64,000 nt of DNA. It comes from Corythucha ciliata. Its lineage: Eukaryota; Arthropoda; Insecta; Hemiptera; Tingidae. Both the position numbers and the translations under genes were made by a program. The DNA is taken from assembly GCA_038030265.1 (NCBI GenBank), contig CM075943.1, positions 36,704,001 to 36,768,000 of the forward strand, given 5' to 3'. The notes under the pieces are model-generated. The model had not been told where the DNA came from, searched no databases, and was given only the letters and a program-made list of their open reading frames with translations. Positions 34,838-46,239 of this stretch are shown one piece after another (within the stretch, counting starts at the first letter, position 1; each line of letters opens with the position of its first letter).

Positions 34838-36329
34838 CAGGGTGGAATGGTTTAAGTGTAAAGAAAAAAATTGGGTAAAATTAGACCTCATTTGCGATCG
34901 AAAACACCCCATAACCCATGGTCCGAAAATCAAAACCCTTCGAGATATGATTTTTCTAGCATCTTTTTAGGATAACATCATTTTCCTGGACAAAATGCGA
35001 GTAACTCGCTTCCCAGCTGACATTCTACAAATTTTGACGATGGATTTGGGAAGAGCACACTCTTTCCTGTCAGGACTATCAATTTTCGTCAAAAAATAAC
35101 TGTTTCTGTGTCCTCGGCAGCTTTTCAATGTTTTGCGATTCCATTTTTTCAATGAAAGTCAATCACCACTTGTCCATACTAAATCTCCGCCTATCGACTT
35201 TCCATGGATCAGAAAAACTTCTTCAACGTGTCCCTTTCAAAATTACTCATGAGCATTTGTTTAATTAATTGGCAATTTTTTGGCAGAAATGACTACTATA
35301 ATGGCTCTTTTTAGAAAAAAGAGTGATTATTCTATTCAAAATCGCTTGTTTTGATCTGTTAATTCAATCAATCCTTGCGAATTTCAACGTGCGAAAAATA
35401 ATTAAAACATCATCTGACGCGGTCCTTGGATTGTAACTGAATGTTAACGCTCACCTAAGCATCAAAAGATATCGTTTCGGCAGCTGAGCTCATTTCACTA
35501 CTACGAATGTAAATTAGCGATTATTTGGCAGAAATTCTTAAATAAAAGTAAATAGTCACACCAAGTGGTAATTTTTGTCGCATAATCGCAAATTAACTGA
35601 AAACGTCGAACTTCGTAGAAGAGAAATACAGTTTATTTGACAGCCAGCTACCGGAGCGACATTTGATTGATACTCAGGTAGAAGTTCACAGTCAGTTACA
35701 TTTAATGGAACACTTCGGGTGAGGTTTTCATAACGCTGAGCATGTTGAAATTCGCAGAGATTGCTTGAATTCACAGGTCAAAACAAGCGATTTTGAATAG
35801 AAAAATCACTCCTGTTCTAAAAAAAACTGTAATTTCTGCCGAAAAATCACCAAAATTAAACAAATGCTCATGAGTAATTTTGAAAGGGACATGTTGAAGA
35901 AGTTTTTCTGATCCTGGAAAGTCGATAGGCGGAGATTTAGTATGGACAAGTGGTGATTGACATTCATTGAAATAATAAAAATTCCTGTTTCGCAAAACTT
36001 TGAAAAGCTGCCGAGGACACAGAAACAGTTAGTTTTTGACGAAAATTGATAGTCCTGACAGGAAAGAGTGTGCTCTTCCCAAATCCATCGTCAAAAGTTG
36101 TAGAATGTCAGCTGGGAAGAGAGTTACTCGCATTTAGTCCAGGAAAATGATGTTATCCTAAAAAGATGCTAGGACAATCATATCTCGAAGGGTTTTGATT
36201 TTCGGACCGTGGGTTATCGATCGCAGGGTATTCGTAGGGTTTTCGGGGTGGGGGGGGGGGTCGTAGGGTTTTCGATCGCAAATGAGGTATAATTTTACCC
36301 AATTTTTTTCTTTACGCTTAAACCCTTTA
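34838..36329. mobile_element. Giant foldback element, copy 2 (subfamily B, right tip lost)
   Basis: It starts after TA with 'cagggtggaatggtttaag'. The left arm runs to about 35480, and the right arm (about 35560-36329) is its inverted copy, ending 'tttacgcttaaaccc' without the final 'ccaccctg'. A G-run and duplication at 36225-36275 disrupt the right arm. Compared with copies 1 and 3, the ends differ ('gtttaagtgtaaag' instead of 'gataagtgtgac'), so this is a distinct subfamily, shared with 55022-56130. Confidence 0.83.
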
Positions 36330-36772
36330 TAATAATGCCCAAAACTCATCCATTTTAGCGGAGTTTTATTTTAATAAAGGACACTTCTCAAATAACAAGT
36401 GAACACAATCTTGAGAACGACTCAAGTTGGACTGGAATTATTCAGGAAAGGACACAACTGTCTTTTTTCCGAGCAGCATTACAAGTTGGGGATAATCACT
36501 ACAGAAAACTGGTTCAGGCTCTTCGGCAACATCCAGGAGTTGATCTCTTTACTCAGGAAGATCAAGGTCGTGGTCAGATAGAAACTCTGGAAACGAATAA
36601 AGAAAAAAAGGCTGTGCACAAATACATATTTTCATATCACGGTCAGTTAATAACTACATAGATTGTTCAGTACGTCCAAAGGATGAGCAAGTGATGGAAA
36701 ACTAAAGGGAGTGATTCAACAACTCGAGAATGAGTTCCGATGTGAAAAATCCAAGGCGTTCCGGCATATTAA

Positions 36773-36966
36773 TGGGAAGTTTGTTTTTTAATTTGAACAC
36801 TTACAGCCGTGTAGTTTTTGAAGGATGCATTTCGGGCCCAATCCCGGTGCCCCTCATGATCAATCTTATCGCCATTACGGCAAAACGGATTTTTTGCCCG
36901 AAATTCATCCTTTCGAAAACTACACGGCTGTATGTGTTCAAATTAAAAAACGAACTTCCTGTTAAG
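36773..36966. mobile_element. Hairpin MITE, ~190 bp
   Basis: 'ggaagtttgttttttaattt' at the left pairs with the inverted copy ending 'gaacttcc' at the right. The arms continue through 'acagccgtgtagttttt' and 'ggatgcatttcgggc'. The central part ('cccaatcccggtgcccctc') recurs in a partial copy at 46118-46142. Confidence 0.8.
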
Positions 36967-37529
36967 ATTTCAGAACAGCCAAATCCTTTACTCCTTTGCA
37001 CTTTGTATTTCATTGTGAATATTTCCCGTGAGCAGGGTAGGTAAAAAATAAATAAATAAAATAATAAGGGGTACACCGGGGTAAGTAGAATAGTCCGTTC
37101 CTATTTCAACAAAAATAAAGTCACGAGTGGAATGAATGCTGCGTGAGCTCATACATCTATCGTTCATAACAACGAAACTTATCGCCTTTTTTGTTGATAA
37201 GTGCCGTAATAAAGACAATTATGGGACGAAAAGAGGAAAAGCAAAAACTGCCGTTTGAGCAAGGAAGCTGCATTAATAAAGGAAAATGGACCAGACAGCA
37301 AAAATGACGATGCTGTTAGCAATACATGCTCGGTGTTTTTCTCCCGTTAACGAGTCCCCACCTTAAAAAAACGGAGCCCGGCAAAATATAAACGACAGAA
37401 TAAAACAAATTAGCGTCTATTAGCGTATGATCAATAACGTCTTGTTTGAGAGGATGAACATCTGCCACTGAATATCAATGACACAGCAGTAAAATAAAGC
37501 GCCTAGCAAAAAAGAGGTTTGCACTCAAC

Positions 37530-38240
37530 CAAAGTCATATGGAAATTAAGTCCTCAGACTCGAAGAAAAAAATGTTTTTTCTTTTGGGTTGGGATTTTTG
37601 CTCCCGTTAAGAATAAAAAAAATTGCGCTCCGGCAGCTGGCGGTCGGAAAGAGTGCATTTCATTCCGTATACGGATACCTTAAGCCGTCCCAGAAGTAAT
37701 AATTTTGATACCATAATTTGTTTCATTAAGGCGAACTTCTTCCTCTATTTTCACCCCCCTCTCTTCAAAAATGTCGAAAAGTGTCCACTCCGGACGTCAC
37801 TCCGGGGGCAACACCCCCCTCCCCTTCGACTTTTTCAAAAAATTAAAATGGGAATCAAAGCCTACTCTAACATGGAGTATACGTACCGAATATGATGCTT
37901 CTAGAATCAACTGGTGATTTATAGTGATTTTTTGACCATTTCAACCCCTATTTTCCCCCCCTCCACCTCGACCGATTTGGCCCAAATGCAATACCGAGCG
38001 GGGTCTTATGACTACTGATTAGAGTACTGATGAGAGTTGTGCTAACAAGAAAACGGCCATAATATTATAAATAAAGCTATATATACATATATTTGTGAAT
38101 TCTGGAGACCACTGAATTCGTGTTCTAGAGGTTCTGAAACGTGAAAAAAACATGACATGACCCATGTTTGCCACTATCACGACGAGACCAATAGTGCATT
38201 TTCAGAATGAAATGCACTAAAAGTGCATTTCACTCATGCG
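37530..38240. repeat. Repeat-derived tract
   Basis: 37540-37620 ('caaagtcatatggaaattaa', 'gggttgggatttttgctccc') matches 41585-41690 and, inverted, 41840-41945. 37625-37665 ('cggcagctggcggtcgg' and 'gagtgcatttc') matches the interior of the giant foldback elements. No gene seen. Confidence 0.55.
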
Positions 38241-38295
38241 ACAATCGAGTCAAACCTCATAAGTTAGAACGATATCAATCAACTATGAATGGCAT

Positions 38296-38603
38296 CTAGG
38301 CCGTGGTATAGAAAGTGAAAATCATAAAATCGTGTTTCTTTTTACCGCAGGCCCCTTTTTTGGCACCAGCTGAGGAGGAACAAAATGATGAAAATGAAAC
38401 AGAGTCGGTTTGGTTGCCTATACGATACGATATGGGAAGGTGGACTCTTGTTAGAGGAGTTACTTACAATTAAAATCTTCATCCCGGCCTGAATTTGTCC
38501 GTTTTGCGAAAAGTCGCTGTACCCAAACAGCTTTCTCAACAGATTTTCGATGTATCACAAAAACTTCCCCGTCTTCTAAGCTTCCTTTTGGCGTGTTCAC
38601 ATT
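38296..38603 (-). CDS. Candidate two-exon 3' gene end, unknown product
   Basis: A minus-strand open segment (about 38603-38468) encodes PKGSLEDGEVFVIHRKSVEK and continues in frame to GRDEDFN, followed by a GTAAGT donor. A 98 bp intron with a strong polypyrimidine tract ends in CAG at 38370. The second exon (38369-38296) keeps the phase and ends at TAG after a Lys-rich segment (KKGACGKKKHDF). No family is recognised and no upstream exon was found. The plus strand of the same place also has an open frame after a good acceptor (38352-38471), so the strand is uncertain. Confidence 0.22.
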
Positions 38604-38699
38604 TCATGTTACCACTGACGTTTCTCACGAAAATGTCACGAGAATGCACAAAAACCGTGTTTTTACGAAACATGGACCATTGTCTACGGTATTCGTGAA

Positions 38700-41560
38700 G
38701 TGTGCATGGAGATCAGCGGTAAGTGAGATTATTATTGTGCTCCGTTACCACATGATATAATTGAGAGAAGACGGGTGGAAATGCTCGGCTTCAAAGCGGA
38801 ATTTTATGCAAATGCTTTTTATGCTATTAGGTACATTTAAATGATTTTATTGAGTTGAATCATTCTTTCATACAATAATATATTTTGCGGGCATCCACTA
38901 GAAACAAATAATCTCTGTCACATTATGTGAGCAAAATTCCTAAATATCTTTAAAAGCCTACGCACCAAGAAACTTGTTTCTCCAACTCAGGATCTCTTTT
39001 TGAAGACACAAGTTTCATGGTGAATCACTTCGTTATACACCTCTCAAGATGTTTGGGAATTTTGTTCGTAACATGCGACAGAGATTTGTTTCTAGTGGAT
39101 CCTTGATAATGAAACACACGTACAACTCCCCCTTAATTCTGTGGTACTTTCATGTTTGTGTGTGATGTTAGTTCTACATACCAATTTTGTTAACCAACTG
39201 AATTATCGAGGCTGATCAACCAAGGAACTAATATCGGCAACCAGTAGCTCAATATCGATTTCCAAAACCCATTCCGAGAGATCCTGTGCAACAGTATTAC
39301 AGTACCAAAGGGACACTTCGGCACCGGATGGATGTGAACTGTGAGAATTAGACGAGGAGCAGGCGCCTCTAAGATATACCTTCAAGGAATTGAATAACGA
39401 GATAGAAACAGATTTCCTGTAGTGCTATTTTCCATAGGGCTTTACTGTCGACAAAACTTGGATATCAAGCGGAGCAATACGATGTAAGTGGTCTAGTGGG
39501 ATAGAAGTCGTTAAAGTATGAGAACAGAACAAGTCGAGCAGCTTTTTTCTCGAAGGACAACAACCTTGAAACTTTTTTCAGATTCCCCAACAAAATCTTT
39601 TCATCTACTTCCCAATTCCACGGCCAATTTTTCTTGATTCCACTCTTTCCGCTGGAAAAGACGCTTCTCTCTGACTCGCTCTCTCTTTCTCTCCTTTCTA
39701 ATCGTTGGCCACATGGTTGTAAATGGGAGGAGTGTCCTCCACTCCTCCAGAGGTTCGAGTGAATAGCTTGCCTGAATTACATATTAGGCGCGTTGGTCCT
39801 GTACATGTTGAATCACTTCGTTTTGAGAATCGAGAGTTTGCGGTAAGTGTGGGCTTTGGCCTTACTTATGTTCTGATTATGGACTGATTCGACAGAAGTA
39901 AGGGAAACTTTAAATACGTCTATATGTCGTAGTCTCATGCATTGTCAATTTCAACTTATAGGGAAAATGCCCTGAATTGAGAAAACCTAGCCACTCCGCA
40001 AATGAGGAACACGTGTGGTTTGGATTTTCTGCTATTAAAAGAGTAAAGAAACACATAATTGAATAAGGTCCCTCGATTTAACGAGTTTGTGAGCTACGGC
40101 GTTATTTTTCCAACCATACACAAACGAATATATTTTTACATTTATTAAAAATCCCCAGACATCTCTCCTCGGCACCTCAATCCATAAACACGTATAGAAC
40201 GAGGCAACATAAGACAGCTGGGCAACCTACTTGTTCACTTAAGTTATAAGGAAACGATAAGAACCCCCAAAACTCAAAATTTCGCTCCAAAAATAAATTG
40301 TTGCGAATAGTTCTAATGAAATTGGTCGACAAACAGGGTCAAACTTATTTTAATTTTAACGTAACGTTTCGTCAGGCAAGTATAAAATACCTACCTAATT
40401 AAAAATTAATAATTGACAAAAAATTAAACCGTCCTGCCACAATATTGGTACTATCATCATAATTGTCATGACATGATGATTCCGATGTTTCACGTACTGT
40501 AAGAGGCCATTAATAAAGCAGCACACCTAAGGAAGGTAACTTTTTGCTGATGGAAACAGGAATAGAAAGCCTCGGAGGCATGTATATCGTGAACCTTGCC
40601 CCTGTAAATTATGTTTCTTAATTAAATCATCTAACCAGATCAATCAGGAAAGTTAGCAATCTCCACCTTGTCTTTGATACTGGTAAGTAGATACACAAGA
40701 GTTGAATCAAGCCAAACAACCCATTGAAATTGAAATATGACTCAACTTTCAACGCGTGCGACCTTCGAAGTTGTTCCACCTCTTTTCTCTAAACCTAACG
40801 GACTGAATAGAAGCCCCTCCCGATCTTAACAAACGAAGTAGGCCAGCGTCACAAAAATAATCATGTATTAATATATTTCAAGAAGTTACAAATGACCGTG
40901 GAGATGCAGGATTACAATCCCGTGTAGAACAAATAGATTTCAGTAGTATACTCTAAAGGAAGCTGAAAAAATCGGAAAGAAAGGATTACCTAAGGAAAAA
41001 GACGGAAAAGTATTGAATTAATTTAAAACCCGTTAGTCCATGGCGGACGGACTTCTTAGACTCTCCATTTCGAAAGAAAATGATAATTGATTGAAAAAAT
41101 AATTTAAAAAACAAAAAACAAAAACCAAAACACGAACTCAAGAAAAAATTCCAAGTTTCATCATTTCAGTAACAACGTTGAATTACGAGTAGGATTTCCT
41201 GTTGGTTTTACCGAAAATGTGGCATTCCGTGAACGCCTAATATTTGGCTAATGGGAAGTGGTCAAAACAAAGAGGGGAGAAACCCCTTCTGTGACGGAGA
41301 TTTTAAAAAATAAATTTAAATTAATTATGAACGCTTTTTGTATTCAAGGAAGGAACTAAGAAAATTGAAATGCCCATTACTCTGTCAAAAACGAAGAAGA
41401 CGTAAGTTTCAAACAAAACATTACGTAATAACTAGTTGCGAGAAACGCGTTAGATACGACAAGAGCTCAGCACAATAAAATATCAACATCATACAATGTG
41501 TCAAGTCCAAATTCGCCGATTAGATTATAATTTGGGACCAATAGGTACTGACACCAAAAT
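38700..41560. other. Gene-poor stretch
   Basis: Apart from the small open frame at 39203-39385, I see no coding exons, RNA genes or strong repeats. A T/C-rich tract with 'ctctctttctctcc' is at about 39680-39700. Confidence 0.4.
39203..39385 (-). CDS. Small open frame, unknown
   Basis: The minus-strand frame ends EWVLEIDIELLVADISSLV followed by DQPR and a stop. The composition looks protein-like (balanced acidic and hydrophobic residues, Ser/His stretch SSSNSHSSHPSGAE). There is no ATG; the frame opens upstream at TTGAAG, so it could be a terminal exon. I recognise no domain. Confidence 0.2.
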   Translation of the reverse strand: MKVYLRGACSSSNSHSSHPSGAEVSLWYCNTVAQDLSEWVLEIDIELLVADISSLVDQPR

Positions 41561-41579
41561 TTTATCTTCAGAAATGTTT

Positions 41580-41945
41580 ACCAATCAAAGTCATATGGAA
41601 AACCAAGTCCTCAGACTCGAGGAAAAAAATGTTTTTTTATTTTGGGTTGGGATTTTTGCTCCCGTGAAGAATAAAAAAGGAGAAAACCCGCCAAATACAA
41701 AAATTATTATATTTATTTTCGTTTTAAAGTTGTAGCGTGATATCTATCTTGATACCATATGTTTTTTTCAACACTCAACTTTTGTATAATTTTTGAATTT
41801 AGCGGGTAATCTACTTTCATAGTAGAGCAGCGCAACGTATCGGGAGCAAAAATCCCAACCCACGAACCGCGTCATTTTTTTAACATACAAATAATACAAA
41901 GTTAATGAATTGGTTTTCCATATGACTTTGTTACCAATTAAAGAA
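41580..41945. repeat. Inverted repeat (foldback), ~365 bp
   Basis: 'caaagtcatatggaaaacca' at 41585 pairs with 'tggttttccatatgactttg' at about 41911-41930. 'gggttgggatttttgctccc' near 41644 pairs with 'gggagcaaaaatcccaaccc' near 41841. Another single arm lies at 37540-37620. Confidence 0.7.
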
Positions 41946-41989
41946 AAATAAAAAACCAAACAAACAAAAATAGTAAACTAGGCTGGCCA

Positions 41990-43118
41990 GCAACATGGAC
42001 AAGCTAATAGACCCCCCCCCCTCAACACAACTTCTGCCTTCAAGAGCCTTACAGTTCAGGATAATATACTTCCCCTCAGCCGCACGCACATGAGGCAGCC
42101 CATCACCAAAAATGAGATGCTTCTATCAAAAATTACATTTTGATTTAATTAATGTTTTTAATCAAAAATACATTTTGATAAAAAAACAAAAAAACAACAG
42201 AGACACCGCGGCCCAGGAAACCACAATAGTAACAGTAAGCCTGCTCTTGGTCCAAAAACCATACCCGGCCACGTTTGTGTGAGTTACGCGCATCCTAAAA
42301 AAAAACTACCCACTAAAATTTCTTGAACAAAAAAATGATAAGTATCAAAAATTTGTGATTTTTATTGAAAAATTAAAAAAAAACGATTTCATTTCTTTTC
42401 TAATCAAATTGAATTTTGATTAAACCAAAGATTTACCCGTGTAACTCGCCGGACGTAAATCTTGGACATGGCTACAAAATAGAACTCTCTTCGAGGGTCA
42501 AGTGACAATAGCTTTAATGAAGAATGAACAACTGAATAACAATTTTTTTAGAAAATGGCCAAGAAGTGGAAGAAAATACTTTTTTTCCAACTATGTAATC
42601 TCTTTTTACAAATCCGAATTCCCTTCTGACGTTCATATCGCACTAATGATATACGCTCTGTGGATTTTATGATCAAATGAGCGGAAACACTTCCTCTTTT
42701 CATTGTTCTTTTTTCTGTTTCGTTCCATGACTGAAAATACTCAACTTTATAATTACACGCACAGCTTCACGCATTGAAAAGAGTCACATCCCATGATTCC
42801 TCTTTGGATGAGTTACATAGCCCTTCCACTTCCATCCGTTACCCCTTATACTCTCCTGCTCAAATGTGAAAGATGTAGGTAACAGTTTTATGAAAGATAA
42901 AAATGCGGCAACAAATTTACCTGAAGATAATCTTTATGTTAGCGAAAGAAATAGGAAATCTGTCACGACGAATAAACTTGAGAAAAATCCATTTTCAGCC
43001 TTTGGGTTAAAGGTACCTGCGTTGTAGGTGGCTAGGGAGAGGATTTAAGAAAACTTAATTCGTAATTTTGCATCCTTATGACGCGCAAAATGTATGGTGG
43101 AAATTGTCTCAGGTCCTA
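41990..43118. other. Gene-free stretch
   Basis: AT-rich DNA with small local inverted repeats around 42125-42180 ('atcaaaaattacattttgat' type). A C-run is at 42012-42022. No exon supported. Confidence 0.4.
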
Positions 43119-43119
43119 G

Positions 43120-43251
43120 GTGATATATTGTGACATACTCGTATTATGAGGGACCTTACGGTATACGTATAGACCTATACGTATACCTATACTAGACCTT
43201 ATACGCATACCGTAAGGTCCCACATAATACGAGTATGTCACAATATATCAC
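43120..43251. repeat. Hairpin, 132 bp, long perfect-type arms
   Basis: 'gtgatatattgtgacatact' at 43120 pairs with its complement ending at 43251. The arms run about 57 bp with few mismatches and enclose a small 'tatacgtatag' core that is itself palindromic. Probably a MITE or hairpin insertion. Confidence 0.8.
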
Positions 43252-43539
43252 TCTAGAGAAGCCGGATAACGGCGCGTGACGTCCACATCAATTTCATCAT
43301 CTTCACTACTTTATTTCGGGTTGAAAAGGTCCCCACATGTAACACCCACATTTTGATTCCCGAACATTTAGGTGACCGGAGCTACGTGTTTTTTTTTTTT
43401 TTTTTCGAAGGTAACCACCTCTGCCAACACGATTTCTTCGGCGTCAACATATTTTCACTAAATCCGAATATCTCAATTCAAAGATAACAGAATATATTCG
43501 CGAAATAGTCGCGAATGGACAAAATTGAAGAACTCGTAA

Positions 43540-44040
43540 TGACAAAAATCTTGCTGACATAATAGACCGACAGCTGGAGACAGAACTATTCAACCGGAAG
43601 AACGTAGTCCTGAAACTTTTCCCATTCGAAGGTTTTTCGTACGAATATGAGCGTCTGCCTGGCCCTCAGCAGCCCGCCAGACTCCCTAAATTTTGGACAT
43701 GAATAAAGCGGAAGAACATCATCATGCAACTGGTCGCCAGGTTTTTTTTGGAGATGAATACGAACATGAGCGTCGACCGGCGACTCTCATGGACGTTTGC
43801 CCTCAGCGGTAAATCAAATTCAACAAATTTGGGACATGATTCTAACAGGTAGAACATCACGAAACTAGTCATAGGTTTTTTGAACTGGATACGAATACTA
43901 ACGTCTGCCAGCCGTGTGTCTGCGAAAAGTTAGCCGGTCTTGGCAGACACTCTTTTTCGTATTCAGCTTCGAACAATTTGTCAAATGAGACCAGTTAAAT
44001 GAGTATGCTTATGCCCCAAATTTTGGGAATTTGACTGGCC
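43540..44040. repeat. Satellite block related to 6530-7480
   Basis: It contains 'caaccggaagaacgtagtcc', 'gaatatgagcgtctgcc' and 'tttgccctcagcgg' units with ~145 bp spacing, more diverged than the first locus. The minus-strand ORF at 43666-43872 lies in it and is not a gene. Confidence 0.65.
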
Positions 44041-44059
44041 GGCTAGCCTTTACTTCGAC

Positions 44060-44400
44060 CTCTATTAAATGACCATGAAACTTATAATTTCGCCAGAATT
44101 AGGACCAGAAACATGCAATTTCACGAAAATTGTACCGGGAAACATCCAATTTTGAAGATGTTTACCTCCGAAATGTTTCAATTTTGTTGGGGTACAGCAT
44201 ATGGACCGCGTCGCAGGCTGACCGCCTAGTCCTAAATCCGAGCCCACAAAAAACAAGTAAAAACTTGTAATTTCACTGAGATTTAGCACTGAAACTTGTA
44301 ATTCATCCGAAATTAAGACGCGTAACTTTGTAATTTTGCTGAAACCAGAAACGTATTTTATGTATTTTCAGCCGGGAAACTTAATTAATTAACATTAAAA
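44060..44400. repeat. Minisatellite, 'gaaacttgtaatttcgcc' unit
   Basis: Short degenerate units of roughly 30-40 bp ('cgaaattaagacgcgtaact', 'aacatccaattttg') are seen. The motif shape resembles the other cgcgattt-type minisatellites of the window. Confidence 0.45.
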
Positions 44401-44522
44401 TTGTCATTGGCCATGTTGTCGTGGAGTTATTCAGACGTCCGGGTGACAGTTGTTGTCTCTCCACTAAAAAGTTGTTTTTATTTATTTATTGGTCGAATAG
44501 ATGTTCAGCCTGCCTAGGCCAT

Positions 44523-44677
44523 CATCAGGACCATTATTTCAAATAAGTTTTCTTGTGTCGTCCACACTCGTTAACTTAGTAGAAAGCTAGTTTGCAAGAA
44601 AGCCAGTTAGCTAGTTTCTACTAAATTAACGAGTGTGGACGACACACGAAAACTTATTTCAAATAATGGTCCTGATG
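44523..44677. repeat. Hairpin repeat, 155 bp
   Basis: 'catcaggaccattatttcaa' pairs with 'ttgaaataatggtcctgatg' at the right end. The arms include 'gtgtcgtccacactcgtta' and its complement. The loop holds a direct repeat 'gctagttt'. Probably a MITE. Confidence 0.8.
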
Positions 44678-45198
44678 ACGGCGTCCGGACATTTGCGAAC
44701 ATAGGACTTTCGCGAACACTGGATGCCTGTAAAGCGGCGGCTTACCAAGTCTTCTTAAAAAGGGTTGTCAGGTAGCCAACCCCTCTTGACATAGGCTCAC
44801 GACAACACATATGTACATGTACGTACTACATCCGCCAAGTATGGGGGTTGCCATAGAAAAGTCAGACGAGATGCAGAAATGAGAGTGAATTAACAGCCTG
44901 TGTGAGAAAAGTTTAGCTGTGAAGGCACCTTCACATGTGCACTGTCAAGGCTCAAACTAATAGCTGTATCCAATGAAAAATCATGAATCCTCGCACGTGT
45001 TGCTCTATGATTGGCCGTCTAATAGATGTCACAGGTTGCATCTCGACATACATGTGTTACCAGTTTCTTTTACGTCCTCCTCGGTCCTTCAGAGGGCTTG
45101 CGATTGGCTGATAGCGTGTTAAAACTGCATTCAAAGAAAACTGTTCGACCGGAGCGGCAAATGAGAGATAGCAAATCTATTTTAACATAGGACCAAAC

Positions 45199-45272
45199 AT
45201 GGCGACTGCCAATACTCCAGGCTTACCAATAATCTCAGGGTCTGGGTATCTAAATTGTAAACAGCTAAAACG
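45199..45272 (+). CDS. Candidate first coding exon, unknown gene
   Basis: An ATG in a strong context (AAACATGGCG) opens MATANTPGLPIISGSGYLNC and ends before a GTAGGT donor. Upstream, 44990-45130 has two inverted CCAAT-type 'gattggc' boxes, which fits a promoter. I could not find a second exon in matching phase; the AG acceptor at 45434 gives a stop. Unsupported by any recognised domain. Confidence 0.2.
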
Positions 45273-45921
45273 GTAGGTAAGTAATTATTGGGGTCCTGTT
45301 AGAATACGTTGATATTGACAGTGCGTTGACTCTAAAAGTCTCTTCTCTAAATCGACCAAAAAAATAGTGGAAGCTCAAAAAAGTTACCTATCAATCTCGA
45401 ACTCAGCTATGATTATTCGTTTATGCCTTTGCAGGAAGTGATGGCCATGACTCATCAGGACTTGGCTCTACATTTGATGTGGGTACTCTTTTTAAACTAC
45501 CCTACTAAGGGGTAAGACGGTTGTGATAAGATCCTGAGAAAGAGATGAGACGTATAGCGTGTTAGCGTGACAACCGGAAGAGAGAGGAGAAAAGAGTATA
45601 CATTTTATAACCAGCTTCAATTTAAGAGAATTGGTCCCCTAAAGGGGCCTCAAGAAAATCGCTTCAATTTTTGCCACGTGAGAAAGATGAACATTGAGCA
45701 AACTGAAGAGAAAACTTAATATCCAATCAAGCCTTACCCACGTCAACTCACAAACTTATTAACCCCACTACCAAGGCTACATAATAATTTCGAAACGACG
45801 GATGCATACAGGCGCCCAGCTTCCGTTCGAAATGTCGTCATGAGAAGAATGAAGTCTCCAAATAGTTATACGAAGGAAGCCTTAAGACTTTTTCTGGGCC
45901 AGAGTGAAGTAATGGAATGGA

Positions 45922-46034
45922 ATGGCAGCACCACAACTTACGATTCGTCCGAGACAGATCTACGAACCAACATTTAAGATCTATGAAAATCAAGAGTCCG
46001 TGACGACGAAATCAGCAAGAATATTATCAAACGA
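45922..46034 (+). CDS. Candidate first coding exon, unknown gene
   Basis: The ATG opens MAAPQLTIRPRQIYEPTFKI and continues YENQESVTTKSARILSN to a GTAAGG donor at 46035. The peptide looks coding, but the next exon was not found and the following DNA is repeat-derived (46080-46230). It may belong to the same transcription unit as the 45199 ATG or be chance. Confidence 0.22.
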
Positions 46035-46089
46035 GTAAGGTGAGTTAAGGGAAGTTTATTTTTGATGAAAATTGTTTTGAATAAATTAA

Positions 46090-46230
46090 AACAGCCTCTC
46101 GGTTTAGGTATAATGCATTTCGGGCCCAATCCCGGTGCCCCTCCTCAGCAATCTTATAGCCACGAAAACAAAACTCCTTTTTGCGTGGCTGTATTTTACA
46201 AATAATGTTTTCAAAAATGACTTCCCGTAA
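46090..46230. repeat. Partial copy of the 36773-36966 hairpin MITE
   Basis: 'gcatttcgggcccaatcccg' and 'gtgcccctcctcagcaatc' match the centre of the 36773 MITE. One arm is diverged ('gcgtggctgtatttta'). Confidence 0.6.
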
Positions 46231-46239
46231 GATTTGAGA

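Noticed and set aside
36730..37076. Overlapping plus and minus ORFs at 36730-37076
   Set aside because: Both arise from the arms of the hairpin MITE at 36773-36966.
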